Origin: Methylobacterium sp. Leaf108
GTDB taxonomy: Bacteria > Pseudomonadota > Alphaproteobacteria > Rhizobiales > Beijerinckiaceae
Direction of reading: 5' to 3'
Length of the DNA stretch: 64,000 nucleotides
Assembly: GCF_001423265.1 (NCBI RefSeq)
Contig: NZ_LMND01000003.1
Span: 2,649 to 66,648, forward strand
A model generated the notes under the pieces. That model was not told the origin of the DNA, ran no database searches, and was given only the letters and a program-made list of their open reading frames with translations. The position numbers and the translations under genes are program-made. Shown one piece after another: positions 17,300-27,195 of the stretch (the stretch's first letter is position 1; the number at the start of each line of letters is the position of its first letter).

Positions 17300-18184
17300 A
17301 TGACAGCGTCATCACACCTCCAGGAGCGGCCGCCCGTGACGGCGGCCGGCACCCTCGACGGCCTCAAGCCGCCTCTGCGCAGCATCAGCCACAGCACCAC
17401 CGAGGCCGACGTCTGGCGGGAGATGCGGGCGGAGGCCGAGGCCGCCATCATCGAGGAACCGCTCTACGCGGGCATCATCCAGGCGACGATCCTCGACCAG
17501 CGGTCGATCGCGCACGCCTTCGCCTATCGCCTCGCCCATCGCCTGGGCGACGGCGACCTCGCGCGCCTGGCGATGCGCGACCTCTGCCTCTCGGCGTTCG
17601 AGGCCGACCCGCACGCCGGGGCGCACGCGGTGCGCGACCTCGTCGCCATCCGCGAGCGCGATCCTACCTGCCGGCGCTACCTCGACCCGTTCCTGTTCTA
17701 CAAGGGCCTGGCGGCGCTGGAGGGCTACCGGGTCGCCCACTGGCTCTGGCACCAGGGCCGCGCCACCTTGAGCCTCCACGTCCAGAGCCGGATCTCGGAG
17801 GTGTTCGGGGCCGACATCCACCCCGCCGCCCGGATCGGCTCGGGCGTGTTCATCGACCACGCCACCGGGGTCGTCATCGGCGAGACCACGGTGATCGCCG
17901 ACGATGTCTCGATCCTGCAGTCGGTGACGTTGGGCGGCAACGGCAAGGAGAGCGGCGACCGCCACCCCAAGATCGAGCGCGGGGTGCTGCTCAGCGTCGG
18001 CGCCAAGGTGCTCGGCAACATCCGGGTCGGCGAGGGCGCCAAGGTCGCCGCCGCCGCGGTGGTGCTGCACGACGTGCCCGCCCACACCACCGTGGCCGGC
18101 GTCCCGGCCCGCGTCGTCTCCCGTCTCGGGACCGGCGAGGCGCCCGCCCTCAGCATGGACCAGTTTTTCGCAGACGGGATCTGA
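17300..18184 (+). CDS. cysE: Serine O-acetyltransferase
   Basis: It makes O-acetylserine from serine and acetyl-CoA, the carbon skeleton for cysteine. An N-terminal helical domain (residues 30-150, DVWREMRAEAEAAI, LYAGIIQATIL) is followed by left-handed beta-helix hexapeptides, with catalytic signature DIHPAARIGSGVFIDHATG (His in DHATGVVIGE), VTLGGNGK and GDRHPKI. This block is where serine and CoA bind. The C-terminal tail ends ALSMDQFFADGI, and a C-terminal Ile is typical of forms that dock into cysteine synthase. In cyanobacteria the encapsulin operon also carries a serine acetyltransferase (SrpH), so the link with the shell gene here is expected. Confidence 0.94.
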   Translation: MTASSHLQERPPVTAAGTLDGLKPPLRSISHSTTEADVWREMRAEAEAAIIEEPLYAGIIQATILDQRSIAHAFAYRLAHRLGDGDLARLAMRDLCLSAFEADPHAGAHAVRDLVAIRERDPTCRRYLDPFLFYKGLAALEGYRVAHWLWHQGRATLSLHVQSRISEVFGADIHPAARIGSGVFIDHATGVVIGETTVIADDVSILQSVTLGGNGKESGDRHPKIERGVLLSVGAKVLGNIRVGEGAKVAAAAVVLHDVPAHTTVAGVPARVVSRLGTGEAPALSMDQFFADGI

Positions 18185-18558
18185 CCGCCTCCGCGAGAGG
18201 CTTTTCTCGTTCGCTTCCACTGCAGCGGCGTTCTCGAGGATAAATCTCTCCCGATTGCGGCGCGGAAAGACCGTTCCCGCAGTCTACCTCCGGATCCGAC
18301 AAGTCTGTTCTGAGAATTTATGTCAATATAGAATTTAATTCCATTGACGACTGCGAAAATTACAGACTAAATACGGAGCGTCGACGCAATTTATGCTTGC
18401 GTTAGACAGTCGACATCACACGAATCGGGGTGATTTTTCCCTGCCCGACAAGGTTCGGGCGGTGCGTTTGCTTGCGGCCATAGCCCGACGGGATGGCAAC
18501 CGCCCGTCACCAGCCCTCCCGATCACGACCCCCGACGATAAAAAGGAAGCTTGAGACG
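18185..18558. other. Regulatory region upstream of the encapsulin gene
   Basis: The region is much richer in A and T than its surroundings, mainly 18300-18400. It contains a sigma-70-like promoter (18344-18373) and then a stem of ACGCAA (18384-18389) with TTGCGT (18397-18402), enclosed by two GTCGAC copies at 18380 and 18409. The leader before the encapsulin start is about 180 nt, long enough to carry regulation. I recognise no riboswitch. Confidence 0.55.
18344..18373 (+). promoter_or_regulatory. Candidate sigma-70-type promoter for the encapsulin operon
   Basis: TTGACG at 18344-18349 and TAAATA at 18368-18373 are separated by 18 nt. This would give an encapsulin-cargo transcript separate from cysE, starting about 180 nt before the start codon. 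Confidence 0.5.
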
Positions 18559-19936
18559 ATGAGTGGACCGGGTCTGAGCGTAAGCGCCTCTGCGGCGCGC
18601 AACCTAGCGACGGCGACCGTCACCGCGGTCCAGAACGCCGCCACCACCCCGCGCTGGTTCCACCGGCTCCTGCCCTTCGTGGACGTGCCCGGCGGCGTCT
18701 ACCGCGTGAACCGCCGCGCGGTGGTGCTGGCCAAGCCCGGCCGCCTGACGCTGGTCAACGAGGGCGAGGAGCGCACGATCCGCTCGGCCTCGCTGCGCGC
18801 CGTGCCGCTGTTCAGCCGGCTCGGCGACGCCGAGCTCGCGACGCTGGCCCAGACGTTCACCCTCAGCCACCACAAGGCCGGCGACGTCATCGCCGAGGAG
18901 GGCTCCACCGGCCGCAGCCTCGCGGTGGTGGCCGACGGCACCGTCGAGCTCAGCCTGTCGGGTCCGTTCAAGAACCGCCTGCGCCAGGGCCTGGCCACCC
19001 GCGGCGACTACTTCGGCGACGACGACCTCGTGGGCGAGAACGCCCCGGCGCCGGCGGTCAAGGCGCTCTCGGCGGTGACGCTGTTGACCCTCGACCGCGC
19101 CGCCATCGACGACGAGGCCATCCGCTCGCGCATCACCCAGTACCAGGAGGAGCGCGACCGGCTGAAGGGCCACACCAACTCCCACGGGGAGCAGGGCATC
19201 GAGCTCCTGGCCGTCCATACCGGCGAGCCGCGCCTGCCCACCACCTACGTCGATTACGAGATCGACCCGCGCGAGTACCACCTCTCCACCATCCAGACGA
19301 TCCTGCACACGCACACCCGCGTCACCGACCTCTACTCCAACGAGATCGACCAGCTGCGCGAGCAGATCCGCCTCACGGTGGATGCGGTCAAGGAGCGCGA
19401 GGAGTGGGAGCTGTTCAACAACTCCGAGTTCGGCCTGCTCCACGAGGTCGGCCCGCGCCAGCGCATCCCCACCCGCGGCGGCCCGCCCACCCCGGACGAC
19501 CTCGACGAACTGCTTACCCTGGTGTGGAAGAAGCCGGCCTTCTTCGTGGCGCATCCGCGCGCCATCGCCGCCTTCGGCCGCGAGGCCACCCGCCGCGGCG
19601 TGCCGCCGGTGGTGATCCACCTGTTCGGTTCGCCCTTCCTCACCTGGCGCGGCGTCCCGATCGTGCCGAGCGACAAGCTGCCCATCGACATCGACCCGGT
19701 CACCGGCGCCCAGACCACCTCGATCCTGCTCCTGCGCGTCGGCGAGCACGAGCAGGGCGTGGTCGGCCTGCAGAAGTCCGGCGTCACCGGCGAGGTCGAG
19801 CCCGGCCTGTCGGTGCGCTACATGGGCACCAACGACCACTCCATCGCCTCGCACCTTGTGACCCGCTACTTCTCGGCCGCCGTGCTGGTGGAGGACGCCA
19901 TCGCGCGCCTCGATAACGTGCTCCTGGGCAACTACC

Positions 19937-19950
<14 letters not shown>
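18559..19950 (+). CDS. Family 2 encapsulin shell protein with cNMP-binding-like domain
   Basis: This HK97-fold shell protein self-assembles into a protein nanocompartment. Start MSGPGLSV follows AGGAAG at 10 nt. The N-terminal arm is the family 2 signature (AARNLATATVT, then TPRWFHRLLPFVDVPGGVYRVNRR at residues 30-53). Residues about 78-185 form a cNMP-binding-like domain (LFSRLGDAELATLAQTF, GDVIAEEGS, LAVVADGTVELSL, GDYFGDDDLVGE), as in EshA/family 2B proteins. Its phosphate-binding cassette is degenerate: no F-G-E..A-L..R-A pattern is seen. The rest is shell domain (TTYVDYEIDPREYHLSTIQTI, LYSNEIDQLREQI, PAFFVAHPRAIAAFGRE, PFLTWRGVPIVPSDKLP, GVVGLQ..GV). Length 463 aa. The cargo gene overlaps its end by 14 nt. 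Also called SrpI in the cysteine desulfurase systems. Confidence 0.93.
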
Positions 19951-21835
<1,885 letters not shown>

Positions 21836-21842
21836 GCGGACC

Positions 21843-21870
21843 GCGGGAGACGGGTCCACCCGTCTCCCGC
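21843..21870. terminator. Hairpin terminator after the cysteine desulfurase
   Basis: A perfect 13-bp stem, GCGGGAGACGGGT paired with ACCCGTCTCCCGC around a CC loop, sits 8 nt after the stop codon. No strong T run follows. It closes the encapsulin operon just before the island boundary. Confidence 0.75.
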
Positions 21871-21893
21871 CACGGCCGTGCCGATTGTCTGGA

Positions 21894-21912
21894 GGTGGCG
21901 TCCCCGGCAGGT
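21894..21912. repeat. Left attachment site of the island
   Basis: GGTGGCGTCCCCGGCAGGT is identical to 34937-34955. Outside the identical block the copies diverge (TTGAACC here, CTCGAACC at the tRNA), so this is the displaced copy of the tRNA 3' end and carries no functional tRNA. Confidence 0.9.
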
Positions 21913-22397
21913 TGAACCGATGAGGCGAAATTCTGCTTGTTAATCAGTATTCTAGCGCCGCCCTTGAGGCAAACTTTGTATGACCATCCTGCCTGGACGG
22001 TCAAGCCGGATCACTAGGTCACCCCGACTACCCAAGGGGTCAACCATGCGAGACCTCACACGTAGAGGCCAGCGCAGGCGTTTCCCCCCGTAGGGGTACT
22101 CGCGCACGCCCTAGCGCGTGGAGTAGCACCCCCGCCTACCCGCGTGACCATCTCCGGGCGCCCGCGCGAATGAGTCACCGGGCCGGCAGCCCTGGCTGCA
22201 TCCCGCCGTCCGCCTCAAGTCCAGGCGCAGCATCATCCTTCGCAACTTAAGTCGGCATCGGCGAGGGGTGAGACGTGGCCGCACCTCGGCAGCGGCGAGC
22301 CAAGACCATATCACCACTCATCGACGAGCGTTGATGGGTATTGACACAGACCTATCGAGGACTCAGCTTAGGGCGAGCGCCACCGAGGCCCGCCGCC

Positions 22398-23075
22398 ATG
22401 ACCACCTACGTCGCCTACTGCCGAGTGAGCACCGACAAGCAGGGCCGCTCTGGGCTAGGCTTGGAAGCCCAGCAATCCGCCATACAGTCCCACCTCCGGC
22501 CGGGAGACCTCCTCCTCCAGCCGCCCTACGTCGAGGTGGAGAGCGGCAAGCGGGCCGACCGGCCGCAGCTCCAGGCCGCCATCGCGCGGTGCCGGAGGAC
22601 GGGCGCTACGCTCCTCATCGCGAAGCTGGACCGACTGGCCCGCAACGTCGCCTTCATCTCGAACCTCATGGAAGGCGGCGTCGAGTTCGAGGCGGTGGAC
22701 TTCCCAAAGGCCAATCGGCTCACGGTCCACATCCTCGCCGCCGTGGCCGAGCACGAAGCCAAGATGATCTCCGAGCGGACCAAGGCAGCCCTGGCAGCCA
22801 CGAAGCGCCGGGGCACGAAGCTGGGAGGGGATCGGGGGTATCGCCCATCCGCACCGCCTTCCGCAGAGGACGTGGCGCAGGCAACGGCTGTGAGGCAGCG
22901 CAAGGCGGACCATGCGGCCTTCGCGGTGCTGCCCGTGCTGGAGGAGCTTCAGGCCGACGGGGTGGTGAGCCTCAACGCCCTCGCCAAGCGCCTCAACGAG
23001 ATGGGCCACCAGACCCCGCGCAAGGGCACCTGGACGGCTACGGCGGTGAAGCGGGTCCTGGCCCGGGTGGCTTAG
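22398..23075 (+). CDS. Serine recombinase (resolvase/invertase family), 225 aa
   Basis: The N-terminal catalytic domain begins MTTYVAYCRVSTDKQGRSGLG with the nucleophile Ser in YCRVS, then VEVESGKRADRPQL, LIAKLDRLARN, VDFPKANRLTVHI and MISERTKAALAA (arginine/E-helix). A C-terminal helix-turn-helix (LNALAKRLNEMGHQTPRKGTWTATAVKRVL, residues about 190-220) binds DNA. The start at 22398 gives the standard N-terminus. It is the first gene inside the left end of the island. Relatives act as resolvases or invertases; the target site is unknown. Confidence 0.92.
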   Translation: MTTYVAYCRVSTDKQGRSGLGLEAQQSAIQSHLRPGDLLLQPPYVEVESGKRADRPQLQAAIARCRRTGATLLIAKLDRLARNVAFISNLMEGGVEFEAVDFPKANRLTVHILAAVAEHEAKMISERTKAALAATKRRGTKLGGDRGYRPSAPPSAEDVAQATAVRQRKADHAAFAVLPVLEELQADGVVSLNALAKRLNEMGHQTPRKGTWTATAVKRVLARVA

Positions 23076-23122
23076 GGCCGGCGGCTACGGTGCCCGCCAG
23101 GGCTACTCCAGGACTTATCCTG

Positions 23123-23287
23123 TTAGGCCGCTGCCCGCTTGGTCGCGAGCACAAGCCGCCCATGGCCTACCTCGGCATCCGGGTTGCGCAGTTCGCGTAT
23201 GCCCGGTGCCTTGCCGGTCATCAGGAAGGCCAGCACGGTCATTGCCAGGATCGCCTTCGAGCCCATCGCCCTTGCCTCATGTGTCAT
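23123..23287 (-). CDS. Possible small membrane peptide, 54 aa
   Basis: MTHEARAMGSKAILAMTVLAFLM... has one hydrophobic stretch with a short polar tail ending TKRAAA. There is no known family and only a weak ribosome site. It is the only reading frame of note between the recombinase and the ribbon-helix-helix gene. It may not be real. Confidence 0.25.
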   Translation of the reverse strand: MTHEARAMGSKAILAMTVLAFLMTGKAPGIRELRNPDAEVGHGRLVLATKRAAA

Positions 23288-23431
23288 GGAGGCGGTCTAG
23301 GCCCGAGGGCTCCGGGGCGGCATGCGGTAGCGCACAGCCACAGGCCAGGGCCGCCGCCGTGGTGGCCTCATGGTGAACGAAGGGTTCACGCTAGGAAGTG
23401 GGGATGCCCGAGACGGCGTTGAGGAAGGGGT

Positions 23432-23653
23432 CTACTCGCCTTCGGTTGGCCCCTCGCCGGCCGGGGGTTCTGTCCTTGAGGAGGCCGCCTCTCGGCGCTC
23501 CAGCTCTGCGACTACGGCATCCCGGATGAACTCGGCTCTCCGCCGGTTTCCCACGAGGGCATCGATCCTCTCCGGCACCCCCTCCGGCAGCCGCACCTTC
23601 ATTGCCTTCACCTGAAGCGGCGGTCTTCCCACGGTCTCGTCTCCATCGCTCAT
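23432..23653 (-). CDS. Ribbon-helix-helix DNA-binding protein, 73 aa
   Basis: The sequence VKAMKVRLPEGVPERIDALVGNRRRAEFIRDAVVAELERRE (residues 15-55) has the Arc/CopG pattern: a short beta strand (MKVRLP), a first helix and a second helix, with the NRRRAEFIRDAV turn. It should bind DNA as a dimer. It is divergent from the following gene, with an AT-rich upstream stretch between them (23660-23720), so it may regulate itself and the neighbouring island genes. No toxin gene is beside it. Confidence 0.8.
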   Translation of the reverse strand: MSDGDETVGRPPLQVKAMKVRLPEGVPERIDALVGNRRRAEFIRDAVVAELERREAASSRTEPPAGEGPTEGE

Positions 23654-23787
23654 TCAATCGATCTGCCGGATTAGCAGACCTCCTTTATTGACAGGTTAAA
23701 GGACCTCTTTTATCCCTTGCTGCGTCGAGGTGCTGCCACACACAGCAGCCCTTCTCACACCCCGCACCCCGATCCTGGAGCCCATCC

Positions 23788-24168
23788 ATGAGCGAGCAGC
23801 TTGCCGCGCTTTGCGCCGACCCGTGCCTTATCGCCACCGCCTCCCGGCCGCCCCACTCGCCCGTCCTGAAGGGCCTCGGCGTGCCCGGTCCGGTCGACCT
23901 CCAGGCGGCGTGGCGGGGTCTTCCAATCGAGACCCGGGACCGCATCGGCGCCATCGCCCTGGAGTTCGCGCTCTACACCATTGTGGACTGCCAAGGTGTC
24001 ACCGAGAATGACTTCGAGGTGCTCGGGCGGACCAAGGCGGTAGCCGTGCAGGCAGCCGCAGAAGAGCAATCGAACGTCGCGATGGATGATCTCTTCAACG
24101 CCGCCGAGGCTGCCCTGCCGGCAGTCTTCGGGCGGCTTGGTGGTGGTGCCGAGCTTGGGAGAACGTAG
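23788..24168 (+). CDS. Hypothetical island protein, 126 aa
   Basis: Function not recognised. MSEQLAALCADPCLI..., then a helical part (LPIETRDRIGAIALEFALYTI, VTENDFEVLG, DDLFNAAEAALPAVFG). No signal peptide, membrane segment or catalytic motif is seen. It ends 3 nt before the HTH gene, so the two are likely one operon. Confidence 0.65.
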   Translation: MSEQLAALCADPCLIATASRPPHSPVLKGLGVPGPVDLQAAWRGLPIETRDRIGAIALEFALYTIVDCQGVTENDFEVLGRTKAVAVQAAAEEQSNVAMDDLFNAAEAALPAVFGRLGGGAELGRT

Positions 24169-24171
24169 ACC

Positions 24172-24630
24172 ATGGACGACAGGCGGCCTCTCTCTGGTGT
24201 GACCGTTCGGGGCTTCTCGATCCCGTGCCCCGCACCGCTCGCCGCCGTCTTCGAGCGGCAGGCCACCATCACGCTTGCCGAGCTGGCCCGCCTGCTGCCT
24301 ATGGACCCGGAGACCCTTCGCGGGCACATTCGCCGGGGCCACATCAGCTACGTCCAGATCGGCTTCGGGGAGAGGGCGCCTCGTCGCGTCTTCACCCTGG
24401 ATGCCGTCCTACGCTTCCTCGAAGATCGGAGCCGAACCGAATGTCTGTCTACAAGCGGGCCGGCGCGGAGACGTACAGCTACGACTTCGAGCGTGGAGGG
24501 CGGCGGTTTTCTGGCTCTACTGGAGAGGGAAGCCGCCGAGCGGCAGAGGCCGTCGAGCGGGAAGGAAGAGGGTTTCCTGGCGCTACGGGCGAGGCGTATC
24601 GCCGAGCGGGCTAAGAAGACGAAGCGGTGA
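24172..24630 (+). CDS. Helix-turn-helix protein, excisionase/MerR-like
   Basis: Residues about 27-85 (ATITLAELARLLPMDPETLRGHIRRGHISYVQIGFGERAPRRVFTLDAVLRFLEDRS) look like the winged HTH of phage excisionases and MerR-type regulators. The last 65 residues are low-complexity and overlap an integrase-like reading frame in another frame, so the natural end was probably near 24440 and the tail is a read-through after loss of the original stop. It lies in the place expected for an xis gene, beside the integrase remnant. Confidence 0.68.
   Translation: MDDRRPLSGVTVRGFSIPCPAPLAAVFERQATITLAELARLLPMDPETLRGHIRRGHISYVQIGFGERAPRRVFTLDAVLRFLEDRSRTECLSTSGPARRRTATTSSVEGGGFLALLEREAAERQRPSSGKEEGFLALRARRIAERAKKTKR
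24441..24614 (+). pseudogene. Remnant of a tyrosine integrase, N-terminal arm-binding part
   Basis: From ATG at 24441 the frame reads MSVYKRAGAETYSYDFERGG, then RRFSGSTGEGSRRAAEAVER, which is how many phage integrases start (arm-type DNA-binding domain: Y.YDF..GRRF.GSTG..S.R.AEA.ER). It stops after 57 residues; the core-binding and catalytic domains are missing. A degenerate second copy of the FSGSTGEGSRRA block follows (FPGATGEAYRRAG), so the end also carries a small internal duplication. The HTH gene overlaps it in another frame. This suggests an earlier integrative element at this place. Confidence 0.6.
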
Positions 24631-24677
24631 GTGCCCTTCGACGCCGTTTAGTCTGCAACCACGAAGCTGGCACCTAA

Positions 24678-24794
24678 CAGGACGACGACCTTGCGGAGCG
24701 GCTGGTGGAATGGGGCCAGCGGGGGTGGGACCTCGCCGCCCTCGTCCACACGGGTTCCTCGTGGTTCCGGGTGGTGTTCAAGCGGGCGCTCTAA
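24678..24794 (+). pseudogene. Fragment ending like a DUF4177 protein
   Basis: After an in-frame stop at 24675 the reading LAERLVEWGQRGWDLAALV, then SWFRVVFKRAL and a stop, matches the C-terminal strand-helix pattern of DUF4177-type proteins (LNELGAEGWELVAV...FKR). No start codon of normal strength is present, so it is most likely the broken end of a small gene. Confidence 0.4.
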
Positions 24795-24826
24795 GGGCCC
24801 CATTGAAATCATTGAGGAAATAGCCC

Positions 24827-24852
24827 GAAATACCCTCCGTATAAGAGAGGGG
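24827..24852 (+). promoter_or_regulatory. Phage-RNAP-promoter-like element, copy 1
   Basis: GAAATACCCTCC-GTATAAGAGAGGGG: an AT-rich start, a CCCTC core, TATA and a purine-rich start region, the layout of single-subunit phage RNA polymerase promoters. The most T7-like of the seven copies in its TATA part. Confidence 0.45.
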
Positions 24853-25411
24853 CACCTAAAGCCTCCCCCGGGTGTTATACCATGCAGTGTAGACCCCTCA
24901 TCACCTAGACCCCTAGGACCCTGGTGCATGTGCGTATGGGCGCAATGCTTGGGTGCCTACCACTAGGTCTGTGCTCCACCTATCCCACTTGCCTACCCTA
25001 ACCCAGGCCCCACCCCAAGCCACCCCGATGCCCACCCCAAGCCCGACAAGAGGGAGGCGAGGGAGCAGGGCACTACCCCCCGGGGTAGGCACTAGGCCGG
25101 CACCGGGCACCCGATGGTCTTCATCACCCCGGCCGAGGCCACCCCAAGGACCCCATCAGGGGACGGCACTAAGTCGGCTCGGGGATGGCGTGGTGCCGGC
25201 TCCAGGTCCCATGCAGGTGCCCCCCAAGTCAGCGAAGGGGGAAGGCCCAGGTAGACCCGAGGTCGGCCTAGAGTAGGCGGGCGGGAGAGGCGATAAACCG
25301 TGTCAAGAGAGGGTTAGCAGAAAGCTCTCGTCGGGTTAGCTTTCAAGCGGCTTCGTAGGAAAAAAGCATTCGTTCGCAAATACCTGCGAAAACGTGCGGC
25401 AAATCATCTCG

Positions 25412-25437
25412 GAAATACCAGTGGTATGTGAAAGGAG
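25412..25437 (+). promoter_or_regulatory. Phage-RNAP-promoter-like element, copy 2
   Basis: GAAATACCAGTGG-TATGTGAAAGGAG. It contains the small inverted repeat ATACC-AGT-GGTAT. It lies upstream of the 250-aa hypothetical gene and points toward it. Confidence 0.4.
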
Positions 25438-25660
25438 ATAGCTCAAAGCTGCCTCCTCCGGGAGCCTCTAGAAGCACCCTATCCGCCGCCCTTGCCCCCT
25501 AGACCCCGACAACTCCCCTACCTCCACCCAGACACCCAGCCCACCCTTGAGCGATACCACCAGTGCTCTCCTACTCGGCCACTCTGTTTCCGGTGACCGG
25601 CGGGAGGTCTTCGAGCACCGCACGGGGTCGCCACCGGGTCACCTCAAGAGGCACCCCCAC

Positions 25661-26413
25661 ATGCCCACCATCAGGACCAAGACCAAGACCAAGGCCCCAC
25701 CGCCTCTACCCATCCCTGCGCAGCCCAAGGCCACCCAGAAGGCCCGCAAGGTCCGGCAACAGGCCACCCCTCCGACCCCCGAGATGGTGGTGGGTCTGGT
25801 CGCCTACTTCGACGAGGTGGTGGCCTACCTATGCCCACCGAACACGGCGCCCACTCCAGACACTCGCCATCTACTCGCGGGGTTGCCCTGCGGCCCCATC
25901 ACCTTTGCCCGCCCTGTCGCCGAGGATGAGGGGGTCCCCGAAGCACCTGCCATCTGGTTCACCATCGACAAGGGGAACCCCCGCATCCTCACCCACGCCG
26001 GCTTCTTCCTCCTCCGAGTCCTCTCGCTACCTGGAGGCCTACCCTACGAACGCGAGGCGTCCCACGGTATCGAGGTGCTGGAGCCGGGGTTCACTCTCAC
26101 CCGCCTCATGGCCGATGCCGATGATGGCGAGGTGGTCCGGCTTCAGGGCAAGCATGTCGACCTTCGCCCATGGTGTCTGTCGATAGAACCGGGAAGGCCA
26201 AGTGGCAGGCGGCAGCGCAGAGATGCCATCGAGTGCGCCGTGCGCCGCTACGGGGACCACGTTGAGGAGTGGGGTCTCACTGCCCTCCTCCCTCCCGAGG
26301 GCTACGAGGCCATGCTCAAGGGGGCGTTCCGCATGTTCGACGTTGAGCACGCGATGCACTTCCTCCGGCCGTTGGGCGGGGAGGAGGCAAGGTCAATCGG
26401 ATCAAAGCCTTAG
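25661..26413 (+). CDS. Hypothetical island protein, 250 aa
   Basis: Start MPTIRTKTKTK has AAGAGG 12 nt upstream; a TTG at 25547 would add 38 unlikely residues. A basic/proline N-terminus (residues 1-45) precedes a globular part with AIWFTIDKGNPRILTHAGFFLLRVLSLPGG, then DAIECAVRRYGDHVEEWG and EGYEAMLKGAFRMFD. The last two blocks and the FTI..F-L-L pattern recur in the 233-aa product at 27196, so the two look like distant paralogues. No known family recognised. Its stop codon overlaps the first element of the 26413-26820 array. Confidence 0.62.
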   Translation: MPTIRTKTKTKAPPPLPIPAQPKATQKARKVRQQATPPTPEMVVGLVAYFDEVVAYLCPPNTAPTPDTRHLLAGLPCGPITFARPVAEDEGVPEAPAIWFTIDKGNPRILTHAGFFLLRVLSLPGGLPYEREASHGIEVLEPGFTLTRLMADADDGEVVRLQGKHVDLRPWCLSIEPGRPSGRRQRRDAIECAVRRYGDHVEEWGLTALLPPEGYEAMLKGAFRMFDVEHAMHFLRPLGGEEARSIGSKP

Positions 26414-26820
26414 AATTAGCTGTCGTCTTGAAAAGACCTAGCGCCGCCTAGGCGTCTGCCTAACGCTTCGCGGCCGACATGCACTCCGCCTACCGCAGCT
26501 CCCGCGCCTGCCCACGCGTTGAAACCTCGACCTCGGCAACGTGCTCTCCTCCGACTACTTCTTCGCGTAAATCCAATGGGTTAGAATTACCCTCCGATTA
26601 GAGAAGACCTAGCGCCGTCCGCTCGGAATTTCCCGCTGCGTCCTCAATGGCTTAGAATTAGGTCCCGTTACCAGAAGACCTAGCGCCGCCCATACGGTGG
26701 TCCCTCCAGGAAACTACGGGTCCCGAATTACCCTCCGTTACGGTAAGACCTCGCGCCGCCCGCCCGATGGTAGTCCCCGAGCACGACGCCTCGGGAAATA
26801 CATCGGGATATGAGAAGACC
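26413..26820 (+). repeat. Array of five phage-RNAP-promoter-like elements
   Basis: Copies begin at 26413, 26584, 26655, 26725 and 26795, the last four spaced 71, 70 and 70 nt. Each starts GAATTA or GAAATA, has a 7-nt variable core ending in G, and reaches AAGACC 20 nt further on; most continue with TAGCGCCGCC. The copy at 26584 (GAATTACCCTCCGATTAG, then AGAAGACC) matches the T3 phage promoter at 14 of 23 positions when aligned from AATTA. The sequence between copies is not conserved. All point toward the genes at 27196 and 28128. Other readings: iterons, protein-binding arrays, or transcript hairpins. Confidence 0.6.
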
Positions 26821-27195
26821 TGCCGCCACCTGCCTGCCCTCTACCTCCCGGCAAAGACCCACCAGCCCCTCATCCGGCAGATAGGATCGGTCGGGGTCTA
26901 CTCGGTCACCATGGGCGCTCGGCTGCCCTACCCCAGCGCGGCACGACTCGGCGCGTAGCAGCCCCACCGGGCCCCCACCGCTCGCTGCCCAACCCCTTCG
27001 GCTACCTCCCGCACACCCGAGAGCGGTAGCCCAACCCCATCACAGCCCCGCCCCTACCGCCGCCAACCCCGCCCCGGGAACGAGAACCCGTGCCCGCATG
27101 GGGCCCCGGGCCGTGCGGTGCCGGGAGGGGAGAGCTGTGTGCCCCCGGACCGGAACCCCACCCGGCCGCTACCCCCAGCAAGGACCAGCCACCCC
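26821..27195. other. Intergenic stretch upstream of the 233-aa gene
   Basis: I see no convincing gene; the short frames present have Pro/Arg-biased composition. With the preceding array it makes about 780 nt without coding function between the two paralogous island genes. AAGGA about 14 nt before the start at 27196 may be the ribosome site. Confidence 0.4.

Larger units (their letters stand above)
24795..25660. other. Gene-poor island stretch with two promoter-like elements
   Basis: I see no convincing gene in 866 nt. The plus strand is C-rich with many CACCCCAA-type words (25000-25060). Two copies of the island's promoter-like element lie at 24827 and 25412. A 15-nt word GCACTAGGCCGGCAC at 25089 recurs with three changes at 25166. 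The second promoter-like element is about 250 nt upstream of the next gene. Confidence 0.5.

Noticed and set aside
21896-21925. Second tRNA-Arg gene at the left end of the island
   Set aside because: Only the 19-nt 3' part is present; there is no anticodon arm or 5' half, so it is an attachment site.
25547-25660. TTG start for the 250-aa island protein
   Set aside because: No ribosome site and no coherent sequence in the added 38 residues; the ATG at 25661 has AAGAGG upstream.
26413-26820. CRISPR array
   Set aside because: The period is about 70 nt with only about 25 conserved and degenerate bases, copies vary, and there are no cas genes.
26767-26958. 63-codon rightward frame after the repeat array
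   Set aside because: It begins inside the repeat unit preceding the last promoter-like element and has no ribosome site or family resemblance.
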